Origin: Methylophilus sp.
Lineage (GTDB): Bacteria > Pseudomonadota > Gammaproteobacteria > Burkholderiales > Methylophilaceae
NCBI GenBank assembly: GCA_030696695.1
Contig: JAUYRP010000011.1
Coordinates: 1-64,000, forward strand
Length of the DNA: 64,000 nt
Reading direction: 5' to 3'
This document shows, piece after piece, positions 50,059 through 57,845 of this stretch. Made by a program: the position numbers and the translations under genes. The notes under the pieces were generated by a model, which saw nothing but the letters and a program-made list of their open reading frames with translations, did not search any database and was not told the origin of the DNA. The first letter of the stretch is position 1; the number at the start of each line of letters is the position of its first letter.

Positions 50059-50424
50059 TTAAACAGCGAGATTCCAATTGGGGCGTTCAGGTTTTAAAGG
50101 AATGATTTCAGGATAACTGTAATAAATATCAACGAAAAGAACAGGATCTATTTTTGCGTCAAAATCGGGAAAATTGACGATCATTGATTTAATACTGCCA
50201 AGGTGACAATACGGGCAGTCTGTATCAGATTCAATCTTAGAATTGTCGGTTGAGTTTTGATCAGTTACATTTTTAATATCTGTTTTTTGAGCATCATGTT
50301 TGTGCGTGTGGTGCCCTACATGATCAACTTTTACATTGCTTTCATGTTGACAATACTGAGCACCAACAACCCATGTAGATTGCATCACAAAAATTATAAG
50401 TAGAAGTTTAAAAAAATATTTCAC
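50059..50424 (-). CDS. CzcI-like small periplasmic metal-linked protein
   Basis: 121 residues. A signal peptide (KYFFKLLLIIFVMQSTWVVGA) is followed by a metal-binding look: CQHE, HVGHHTHKHD and DTDCPYCHLGSIKS. CzcI proteins are small secreted proteins encoded before czcC with His and Cys clusters, thought to modulate induction. Length, position and motifs match, but overall similarity in this family is low. It is the first gene of the czc group. Confidence 0.75.
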   Translation of the reverse strand: MKYFFKLLLIIFVMQSTWVVGAQYCQHESNVKVDHVGHHTHKHDAQKTDIKNVTDQNSTDNSKIESDTDCPYCHLGSIKSMIVNFPDFDAKIDPVLFVDIYYSYPEIIPLKPERPNWNLAV

Positions 50425-50510
50425 TCTTTACAATATCACGATGTATGAAAATTCACAAATTTTTAAATAACTAAATCTTATCAGTTCAAAATAACATTAC
50501 TTTAAAAGTT

Positions 50511-50529
50511 GATAATGATAAGTAATATT
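50511..50529. promoter_or_regulatory. Fur-box-like sequence upstream of the czc genes
   Basis: GATAATGATAAGTAATATT matches the 19-base Fur consensus GATAATGATAATCATTATC at about 15 positions by eye. It lies about 90 bases ahead of the czcI-like start, in the 197-base gap behind copB. AT-rich surroundings make chance likely. Confidence 0.3.
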
Positions 50530-50621
50530 TAAGACCCATTTTGATAATTAGAGCAAATAATTAACGTCAATTATCAGTGAATTAAAATATGGCAATTAAA
50601 TTTAATTAGTTTATTTAATTT

Positions 50622-51419
50622 TTAAAACCATAATCTAAGCCCAGTAACCAAGCTCCACCCATTCACATCTTCACCTCGGTCTCTCGCAAAATCAGCCGTT
50701 CCACCATAGCGAGACTGCCATGACACACCAACATAGGGAGCGATTTCTCTCTTGATCTCATAACGCAAACGTAATCCTAGTTCGAGATCATTCAAGCCGC
50801 GGCCTATGCCTTGATTTTTTACTTCTTGGATTGCGTAATTGATAGCTAGGCGCGGCTGTAAAATCCAACGCTGGGTTAGCAGCAGCTCATATTCCAACTC
50901 AGCTCGCGCGGAAATATCGCCTCTCTCGCTCAAGAAAGTTGCGGCCTGTACCTCAAATCGATAAGGCGCAAGTCCTTGCACGCCTAAAACTGCGTGGCTA
51001 CGTGACGGCCCATCCGTTAATGGCTTTGAGTAGCGCAGTCCTGCTTGTATATCCCAAAATGGGGCGATGAGGCGACCATATAGAAGCTGCACATCTACAT
51101 CCTCAAGCTTACCATCATAGACTTTCGTGCCTTCAGTGTAATACCAGAGCCGATTGTAATCACCGCCGATCCATCCAACCGTATTAAATCGCAACGCATC
51201 AGCATTATTATCCCCATCCGTAAGACGAGTTGTGGTGTGTTCCAATTGATCGATCAGCAAGAAACTGCGAATAGCACTATCCTCAACGGGAGGTAGTAAT
51301 CCTTGAGATGTTTCTTCAGCACTTACCAATGAGGTCATCAATGCCGTTGAAGCCAAAAGTTCGCACGCTAGTACTGTAATAGCATGGCATACTCGATATT
51401 TTTTATTTGAAGTAATCAT
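50622..51419 (-). CDS. copB: Copper resistance outer-membrane protein CopB
   Basis: 265 residues. After a signal peptide comes the CopB/PcoB barrel: GYNRLWYYTEG, LLYGRLIAPFWDIQAGLRY, LEYELLLTQRWILQPRLAINYA, LRYEIKREIAPYVGVSWQ and a final Phe (LRLWF). The Met/His-rich N-terminal segment found in many CopB proteins is nearly absent here. Its start overlaps the copA stop by four bases. It works in the outer membrane with CopA in periplasmic copper tolerance. Confidence 0.92.
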   Translation of the reverse strand: MITSNKKYRVCHAITVLACELLASTALMTSLVSAEETSQGLLPPVEDSAIRSFLLIDQLEHTTTRLTDGDNNADALRFNTVGWIGGDYNRLWYYTEGTKVYDGKLEDVDVQLLYGRLIAPFWDIQAGLRYSKPLTDGPSRSHAVLGVQGLAPYRFEVQAATFLSERGDISARAELEYELLLTQRWILQPRLAINYAIQEVKNQGIGRGLNDLELGLRLRYEIKREIAPYVGVSWQSRYGGTADFARDRGEDVNGWSLVTGLRLWF

Positions 51420-53356
51420 GACAGCACCTCACCTTTTGGGTTAGTGACTGCCACTACGCGCAACATGCCTAGCTCCATGTGGAAAAGCAAATGGCAGTGG
51501 AAGGCCCACTTGCCAATCTCGTCAGGCTTAACATCGAATGACAGCCGCTCGCCTGGCTTGACATTAATTGTGTGTTTCATTGGACGCTTTACGCCTGCGC
51601 CGTTGTCCAGCACCATCCACATGCCATGCAGGTGCATTGGGTGGTCCATCATCGTATCGTTTACGAAAGTGATTCGAAGCCATTTGCCATATTCAAAGGG
51701 AATAGGTTCTTTGGCCTCAGAATATTTCTTTCCATCGAACCCCCATATTTGCCGCTCCATATTGCCAGTAATATGTAATTCAATTTCACGTTCCGGGTAG
51801 CCTTCCGGCCCGTCTGCGGACAATCGCCGCAAGTCACCATACACTAGCACTATACGGCCAGCATCGCCCAACCCACTGCCGGGTTCGTTAATTCGACTGA
51901 CTGGCATTTCTGCAATAGTGGAATTTCCTGGGCCATGTCGATCTGGCCCATGTGGTTTAGGTAATATATTTTCAGGGTTAGCTCGTGCTGTTACCGATCC
52001 CTTATCCATACTTGGCATTGCAGGCATTGCATCTAAAGGCTCTTCCATTCCTGTCATTCCATCCATCTTGGCATCACCTTTACTTATAGGCATTTCCATA
52101 TCAGACATGGGTAATTTAGTCACCGGTGGCATTGTCATCTCGGGCATCTCATTTGCACTAGGTTTGCCTTTAGATGGCATATCCATATTCCCCATTTCAT
52201 CGCCGGACATACCCATGTCGGCCATGTTTCGAAGAGGACGTATACGACGCGCTGGGATCGGCGCACGCAGTCCATACCGTAGCGCCAGCGTGCCCGCTGC
52301 GTAACCACTACGATCCATCGTTTCAGCAAAGATAGTGTAGGCCTCTTGGGTTTGTGGTTGCACGATCATGTCGTACGTTTCAGCGGGAGCGATACGGAAC
52401 TCATCAACGGTAACTGGTTCGACGTTCTGACCATCGGCTTGTACCAGCGTCATCTTTAGCCCTGGAATGCGAACATCAAAATGCGTCATCGCACCCGCAT
52501 TGATGAAGCGAATACGGATTCGCTCACCTGGTTTAAATAAAGTAGTCCAATTCTCGTTAGCTGATTGGCCGTTAAGCAAATAGGTATAGGTGAAACCAGT
52601 TACGTCGGCTATGTCAGTAGGGTCCATACGCATCTTTGCCCACTCCATTCGATCTTTAATCGTGGCTCGCCAACCGTTCTGGTTAGCATCGCGAAAAACA
52701 TCGCCCACCGTTCGCCGATTGTAGTTGTAGTATGAGCCAAACTTCTTCATCTTCGCCAGCACGCGCGCTGGATCCTCGAAGGTCCAATCCGACAGCATCA
52801 CGATGCATTCGCTATCGTAGGAGAATGGGTCGGGTGTAATAGGGTCGATAATCAATGGCCCGTAGAGCCCCGCCTGTTCCTGATTGCCGGAATGACTGTG
52901 GTACCAGTAAGTGCCACTTTGTTGAAGCTTGAATTGATAGGTGAAAGTTTCGCCAGATAAAATACCGGCGAAACTTACCCCCGGCACTCCATCCATGTGC
53001 TCCGGAACGATAAGTCCATGCCAATGTATGGAGCTCATTTCTTCTAGTTGATTGGTCACGCGAATTGTCACAGTCTCGCCCTCGCGAAACCTTAATACTG
53101 ACCCCGGCAACAAACCATTGACCACGGTTGGTGTGGCCGCGCGCCCTACAATGTTGAGCTTACGTTTGGCGATAACGAGATCAGTGACCGAAGCGGAGCC
53201 AATCAACTTAGATTCAGCGCCAATCGCGTAGGCTGGGAAGAGCCTGTAAAACATCAACCCTGCGCCAACTGCAACGCTATTTTTCAGGAAACGCCGTCGC
53301 TGATTTAGTATCGATGCATTAATTTCAATAATTTTTTTTGCAGTGCTACTTTTCAT
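51416..53356 (-). CDS. copA: Multicopper oxidase CopA (PcoA-type copper resistance)
   Basis: 646 residues with a Tat signal (NQRRRFLKNSVAVGAGLMF, about 18-36). Copper sites are present in HWHGLIVPEHMDGVPG, TYWYHSHSGNQEQAG, HPMHLHGMWM and AFHCHLLFHMELGM, so all type 1, 2 and 3 ligands are there. An insert at about 385-465 is loaded with Met, Asp and Gly (repeats like MGNMDM, MSDMEM) that would store or sense Cu(I). It oxidises Cu(I) in the periplasm. copA-copB overlap as one unit. Confidence 0.95.
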   Translation of the reverse strand: MKSSTAKKIIEINASILNQRRRFLKNSVAVGAGLMFYRLFPAYAIGAESKLIGSASVTDLVIAKRKLNIVGRAATPTVVNGLLPGSVLRFREGETVTIRVTNQLEEMSSIHWHGLIVPEHMDGVPGVSFAGILSGETFTYQFKLQQSGTYWYHSHSGNQEQAGLYGPLIIDPITPDPFSYDSECIVMLSDWTFEDPARVLAKMKKFGSYYNYNRRTVGDVFRDANQNGWRATIKDRMEWAKMRMDPTDIADVTGFTYTYLLNGQSANENWTTLFKPGERIRIRFINAGAMTHFDVRIPGLKMTLVQADGQNVEPVTVDEFRIAPAETYDMIVQPQTQEAYTIFAETMDRSGYAAGTLALRYGLRAPIPARRIRPLRNMADMGMSGDEMGNMDMPSKGKPSANEMPEMTMPPVTKLPMSDMEMPISKGDAKMDGMTGMEEPLDAMPAMPSMDKGSVTARANPENILPKPHGPDRHGPGNSTIAEMPVSRINEPGSGLGDAGRIVLVYGDLRRLSADGPEGYPEREIELHITGNMERQIWGFDGKKYSEAKEPIPFEYGKWLRITFVNDTMMDHPMHLHGMWMVLDNGAGVKRPMKHTINVKPGERLSFDVKPDEIGKWAFHCHLLFHMELGMLRVVAVTNPKGEVLS

Positions 53357-53451
53357 AATTGTCCTTTATATTTAAACAGTTCCATGTAGCCTTCTCATGT
53401 TTGCAAAAAAGACAATGGTGGCTCTACGCCTTGCGTAAGAATACGGAAGCA

Positions 53452-54753
53452 TTACAACCAGCCTCCTTTAAATCCAGCGCGCAGCAAGCCTTTAACGATA
53501 AATGGGCAGTTGCGCATTAATTTCCACAGCAGGCCAGTACGGTAATTTTCGATCATCAAAATGATCGGTCCTTGATTGAGCCCGAAATGCCACGGTGAGA
53601 CCCACCACCCATAAGGGTTGCCAGACATTCCTGGATGCATAGGATTATAAGAGGCCTTGAACCCGTAAGAATTAAACTCTGTCAGCTTGGCTTGATGAAT
53701 GCAATGATGAAGTGCGGGCAGAACTATTTCAGGAGCGAATGGCAACGATGCGACCAATGCCCAGGGTGAAAGAGTACCATCGTCAGGTCCGTACGGTACG
53801 CCCCGCGCCACGTAATCGAAAAACTGGCGCTCAATGCCGTCTATTTTGATAGTTTCGGGGCCAGGACCTTCACTTGCGGTAATTCCCCAGCAGCATGTGG
53901 CATAGCCTTTAAACTTGAGTGGGTTTTTGATTGCGTACTGTTGTTGCACATAAGTTGCACGTCGGCTGTTCTCAAAATAGTCGATGCCTTTATCACGCAT
54001 GAATGCGTCTTGAATACCACGAAAGTCTATCCAGACATGCGAGAGTTGATGGATAAATAGTGAGCCGCCGTAAAGATATTCCTGTCCGTAACAGTGTTCC
54101 CACTGGTAAGTGGATGCCCATGCCGTATAGCTATGTTCTGGCAAAGGATAGGTCGGCGAGCCCAGCCCCAATATATATAAAAGTAGCGCCTCGTCGTATC
54201 CCTCCCATCGATATTTAATGAAACCACTTTCTGGTTTCCAGCCGTGTGTCACCGTCGTACCCTGATTTTGCGCCCATTGCCAGTCCGCGCGTCTATAGAG
54301 CGCATCAGCGAGTGTTCGAATTTCAGTTTCATCTGCTGTGTCGGCATCAAAGTAAATCCCTGCCGTCAATGCGCCTGCCAACAAGAAAGCGCTATCCACT
54401 GTTGAAAGTTCGCATTGCCAAGCACGTCGACCAGTCTGCATGTCAAGGAAATGATAGTAAAACCCCTGGTAGCCAGTCGCGTCAGGTTCGGGTCCTTGCG
54501 GACTGTTATAGAAAAAACGCAAAGTCACCAGCGTCCGCTCTACCGCAGCTGCTCGCGACATAAATCCGCGTTCTACACTAACTGGGTAGCAGGCCAACGC
54601 AAGACCTGTGGCGGCAATACTAGCAGGCCAATCTGCAGCAGTCTTGTCAATCACCAAACCATTATCAGGATTCGTCTCAAACAAAAAATAGTCGAATGTT
54701 TGGCGCTGTAAATTTTCCAATTCTGCATCTACAGTTTGGATAATGGGGTTCAT
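53452..54753 (-). CDS. Glucoamylase-family (GH144-like) protein
   Basis: 433 residues and no signal peptide. The alpha/alpha-barrel pattern is that of the glucoamylase family with endo-beta-1,2-glucanase members: QTFDYFLFETNPDNGLVIDK, STVDSAFLLAGAL, KYRWEGYDEALLLYILGLGSP, FIHQLSHVWIDFRGIQD, CCWGITASEGPGP and GPDDGTLSPWALVASLPFAPE. Absence of an export signal suggests a cytoplasmic glycan target. It is 4 bases from the ATP-grasp-like gene, so the two should act together. Their link with copper genes is unexplained. Confidence 0.8.
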   Translation of the reverse strand: MNPIIQTVDAELENLQRQTFDYFLFETNPDNGLVIDKTAADWPASIAATGLALACYPVSVERGFMSRAAAVERTLVTLRFFYNSPQGPEPDATGYQGFYYHFLDMQTGRRAWQCELSTVDSAFLLAGALTAGIYFDADTADETEIRTLADALYRRADWQWAQNQGTTVTHGWKPESGFIKYRWEGYDEALLLYILGLGSPTYPLPEHSYTAWASTYQWEHCYGQEYLYGGSLFIHQLSHVWIDFRGIQDAFMRDKGIDYFENSRRATYVQQQYAIKNPLKFKGYATCCWGITASEGPGPETIKIDGIERQFFDYVARGVPYGPDDGTLSPWALVASLPFAPEIVLPALHHCIHQAKLTEFNSYGFKASYNPMHPGMSGNPYGWWVSPWHFGLNQGPIILMIENYRTGLLWKLMRNCPFIVKGLLRAGFKGGWL

Positions 54754-54757
54754 GGTT

Positions 54758-56137
54758 TTACATCGCTTCGCGAACTTGTTCTGAGTCCGCTAAAATATCA
54801 GTGAATACTGGTGCAAAACCTCCTCTTGGGGTGCGGAAATTGGTCGTCTGACCCTGATACAGGCGCGCCGTGATAAATTGTACATCGCCGTCATACACAA
54901 AGTTGCGAACATCAAACTTGAGTGCTTGAGGTAGCTGATGATCCGCTAACAGACGCTCTCCAGGGGGCACGAGTGCTTGCGCTATATAATCCCCGGCTAG
55001 TATTTCACCCCAAACCCGTTTGGTTAATTTATCACCTCGATAAGCAGCTCTGCTTCCGAAACCTGCGGCAGGCTTGAAAAATAGTTTGCGCCGCTCTGAC
55101 CACAAGCGCTCAGCATCAGCGGGATCGACAATCTCAGTTCGAGGAATGCCGCTCAGAAGCGTTTGTACTATGTCTTCAGAAACTCCGAGCGAACGCAAAC
55201 GCTCAGGATGAGTGAGTACTGCGAAATTACGTTTGTTGGCGTAAAGTGCATGAGCACGCGGATGTGGTGTCAGAACGATGGCATTATTTAAATATGCCTC
55301 GCGCAGGACTGTGTGCTCAGGCTCTTCCAGCGTAAAGTCGGTTAGCCTGTTATACACAAGATCAATCTGTGCTTCCCCATGCCACAAAACTCCGTCGTGC
55401 AACTGCAACTCCATTGGGTCGACGATTACTGCATCAACCCCATGTTGGCGAAACAGCTGTTGAAACAGCATGAACTCGGGATAAAGATACTGGTTATGCG
55501 GGTTATCGTCAACGATAGCGATGCGTCGCAAATCCCTTTCGCCACGGGCCAGACGCCATTCGGCGAAAAACATAGTGAAGAAGGTCTGATGGAGTGCTTC
55601 AAGCGCAACTGAGCTGGTAGTCATATCGGCGACCGCGGGACAACAAGCTCTCTGCGCGCGAGCTAGTATGGCACTAAGAAGCGCGCCACCTGCATTAGTA
55701 TTGATCTCAATTAATTTAGGCTCTTTGCCGGATATATGGAAATCGTAGCTAAGGAACACACCTTGCGTACCACCTGCATCGTAGTGCGCAATCTTTGGCG
55801 CCCATTCGAGCACGACCTCTCGAAATGCAGGTAACGCAATAACTGTCTGTGCCGCACTCACGATTGCGGCCATGCGGTCCAGATGATGCCTTGACACAAA
55901 AACTGGCATAGCTGCAAATAGATGTGGGCATTTTTCTAAAATTAATGGATATAAGTCGTGCGTTTCGGGGTCCATTTCCAACTCGCGCTTGAGTGCATCA
56001 CTGTCAAGACTGATGCAGAAGCAGTTGTTATTTAATGATTCGATACCGAGTATTTCCGATTGGATATCACAGGCGGGCTGCTGCCCAGATGTGCATTTTG
56101 TTTCATAAAAAGTGCTTAAGTTCTTTGATTCAATCAT
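54758..56137 (-). CDS. ATP-grasp-like ligase of unknown substrate
   Basis: 459 residues from the ATG at 56137 with AAGGAAAACC ahead; an ATG six codons upstream has no such site. Features that look like an ATP-grasp enzyme: FLSYDFHISGKEPKLIEINTNAGGALL near residue 145-170, RIAIVDDNPHNQYLYPEF, IDLVYNRLTDF and a C-terminal FFKPAAGFGSRAAYRGDKL followed by FDVRNFVYDGDVQFITARLYQGQ. The order, with acidic substrate-type residues before the Lys loop, recalls the glutathionylspermidine-synthase-like class. The substrate cannot be told from sequence. It is coupled to the glucoamylase-family gene. Confidence 0.6.
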   Translation of the reverse strand: MIESKNLSTFYETKCTSGQQPACDIQSEILGIESLNNNCFCISLDSDALKRELEMDPETHDLYPLILEKCPHLFAAMPVFVSRHHLDRMAAIVSAAQTVIALPAFREVVLEWAPKIAHYDAGGTQGVFLSYDFHISGKEPKLIEINTNAGGALLSAILARAQRACCPAVADMTTSSVALEALHQTFFTMFFAEWRLARGERDLRRIAIVDDNPHNQYLYPEFMLFQQLFRQHGVDAVIVDPMELQLHDGVLWHGEAQIDLVYNRLTDFTLEEPEHTVLREAYLNNAIVLTPHPRAHALYANKRNFAVLTHPERLRSLGVSEDIVQTLLSGIPRTEIVDPADAERLWSERRKLFFKPAAGFGSRAAYRGDKLTKRVWGEILAGDYIAQALVPPGERLLADHQLPQALKFDVRNFVYDGDVQFITARLYQGQTTNFRTPRGGFAPVFTDILADSEQVREAM

Positions 56138-56183
56138 GGTTTTCCTTGTGGGCATTATCGATAATGGCTTGCAATTAGTATGC

Positions 56184-57092
56184 TCAATGATGTTTGATAA
56201 AGCCCGCGCCTTTGATGTCGTTCCACGAAGTCGTCTGATGACAAAGATAGCATTGATTCACTTTAGCATTAGGTTGACGCGCAATCGGCGCTGACATCAT
56301 TGAAAAGTGCATCATGTTGTGACTAGGTGGTGCTAAATGACATTGTGCGCAATTGGTCGAGCGTGGAGATGGATGACGAAATTCGGAAATAGTCCACTGA
56401 GTTGTGGCGTGACACTGAGCACAATTTGTGCCTAAGTTACCTTGATGGCGATCTTTAGTCGCGTGACAGCTGACGCAATTGAGCATAGATTCATTAGCAC
56501 CTAAGCGTGGGTGATTGACTGGCAATTCAGGCGCACTTGATGGCTCGGAGGTGACTTTGTTTGTGGAGCCATTACCTGAAGCTTGGTGCATTTCCATCTC
56601 GTTGTTACGTGAACTCGCAAGGGGTTTCTGCGCGACATTGCGAGGTAATTTATCAAATAATTTAACGATTGTTTTAATGTCTTGAATACTCAATTCTTGC
56701 TCTGATGCGCTTGCCTTTATTTGCTTATGTCCTATTTTTGCCAGTAAAGCATGATCCATCGTTGTCGGCATGCGCACAGTTCCTTGGTGTTCTACATGGC
56801 AGCCTGTACAAGTTTGAATATTTGCATGAAACGCGGTTGGCTGTCGTTGTAAAAGCGCTAAATTATTGGCGTGGCAAGCGATGCATTTCCCGGCTTCGAC
56901 GCCTTTTACTTGTGTGTGACATGCAACACAATTGTTTGAGAGCGATGCATGTGATTGTGACAGTGCACCTGGGGCTACAGCTTGTTGCCATAACGTCCGT
57001 GTTTCTGAATTGCTGGTTCCCCACTCAATGCCAATGGTAATCGCAAGGGCGACCACGGCGATGATTGCAACAAGGATCTTAATTTTGCTCAT
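56184..57092 (-). CDS. Periplasmic seven-haem cytochrome c
   Basis: 302 residues from ATG 57092, four bases after the previous stop. An N-terminal membrane anchor (KILVAIIAVVALAITIGIEW) is followed by seven CxxCH motifs: CVACH, CIACH, CTGCH, CVSCH, CAQCH twice and CYLCH. The first three and last four are separated by a low-complexity linker of about 100 residues. Multihaem proteins of this shape carry electrons through the periplasm. Together with the next two genes upstream it forms an electron route out of the cytoplasm. Confidence 0.88.
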   Translation of the reverse strand: MSKIKILVAIIAVVALAITIGIEWGTSNSETRTLWQQAVAPGALSQSHASLSNNCVACHTQVKGVEAGKCIACHANNLALLQRQPTAFHANIQTCTGCHVEHQGTVRMPTTMDHALLAKIGHKQIKASASEQELSIQDIKTIVKLFDKLPRNVAQKPLASSRNNEMEMHQASGNGSTNKVTSEPSSAPELPVNHPRLGANESMLNCVSCHATKDRHQGNLGTNCAQCHATTQWTISEFRHPSPRSTNCAQCHLAPPSHNMMHFSMMSAPIARQPNAKVNQCYLCHQTTSWNDIKGAGFIKHH

Positions 57093-57096
57093 GACA

Positions 57097-57843
57097 TCAA
57101 AGCCATCTGAGCCCGTATTGCACGCCAGCCCATATGTGCAGGGCGAGAAGCACATAAAGAAAAATGGATAGCATGATATGCAGCTTCAGTGACCAGCCGA
57201 AACAATACTTGAATATTTCATGCATGCGAACCGAGTATTCCAAGTCTGCCACAGAATCGGCGATATGCGTCACCTCAGTCGCGGCGTCACTGGCATGTGG
57301 TATAGGTGCAAATGACGCGAGATTACTCATAAGAAGAGGAGTTTTTTGAATAACGCTAGTTTCCGTTTGGGCGTTCTCCATCACCCCCCAAGCATTGTCG
57401 AGATCTCCTCTTGCAGTCTGCAAAAGAACCAATTTATCTTTGATTTCATTGGTGACAAAAGTGAGCAGATACCTAACCACAAATCCGCTCACAACTGCGA
57501 GTAGCATCACTGCAGTCAATGCAATTCCCAGCCAGCTTTCGAATTTGTGACCTGTATGAATGATCGCGAGTAGCGGGCCAATTATGCCAGCGTAAACGTG
57601 CAGGGTCATCAAAGATTGCATTGAAATGTTTGGTGTAATTCTAGTATGCAAAAAGGGGATGCGTTTTACTACCGTGTAAACGAGCGGCAGTAGCAAGAGT
57701 ACTGCACCCACTATGCCGAATACTGCACCGATTCCACTGCCTGGAAAACGTGGCGAGCGATGCAGGAAGAATCCGAGCCAAGTCAAAAGCAGGATGATGA
57801 ATACGCCAGTGACAACAATGCCTTCTTTATCTTTCTCCTTCAT
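57097..57843 (-). CDS. b-type cytochrome-like membrane protein
   Basis: 248 residues with six predicted helices. Haem-ligand candidates occur in MTLHVYAGIIGPLLAIIHTGHKFES (about 79-103) and LKLHIMLSIFLYVLLALHIWAG (about 220-241), paired as in b561 or ferric-reductase-type cytochromes. A soluble loop at about 135-200 separates the two halves. It ends four bases before the seven-haem cytochrome and starts two bases after the flavin reductase, so the three are co-translated. It probably carries electrons from the reductase across the membrane. Confidence 0.75.
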   Translation of the reverse strand: MKEKDKEGIVVTGVFIILLLTWLGFFLHRSPRFPGSGIGAVFGIVGAVLLLLPLVYTVVKRIPFLHTRITPNISMQSLMTLHVYAGIIGPLLAIIHTGHKFESWLGIALTAVMLLAVVSGFVVRYLLTFVTNEIKDKLVLLQTARGDLDNAWGVMENAQTETSVIQKTPLLMSNLASFAPIPHASDAATEVTHIADSVADLEYSVRMHEIFKYCFGWSLKLHIMLSIFLYVLLALHIWAGVQYGLRWL

Positions 57844-57845
57844 GG

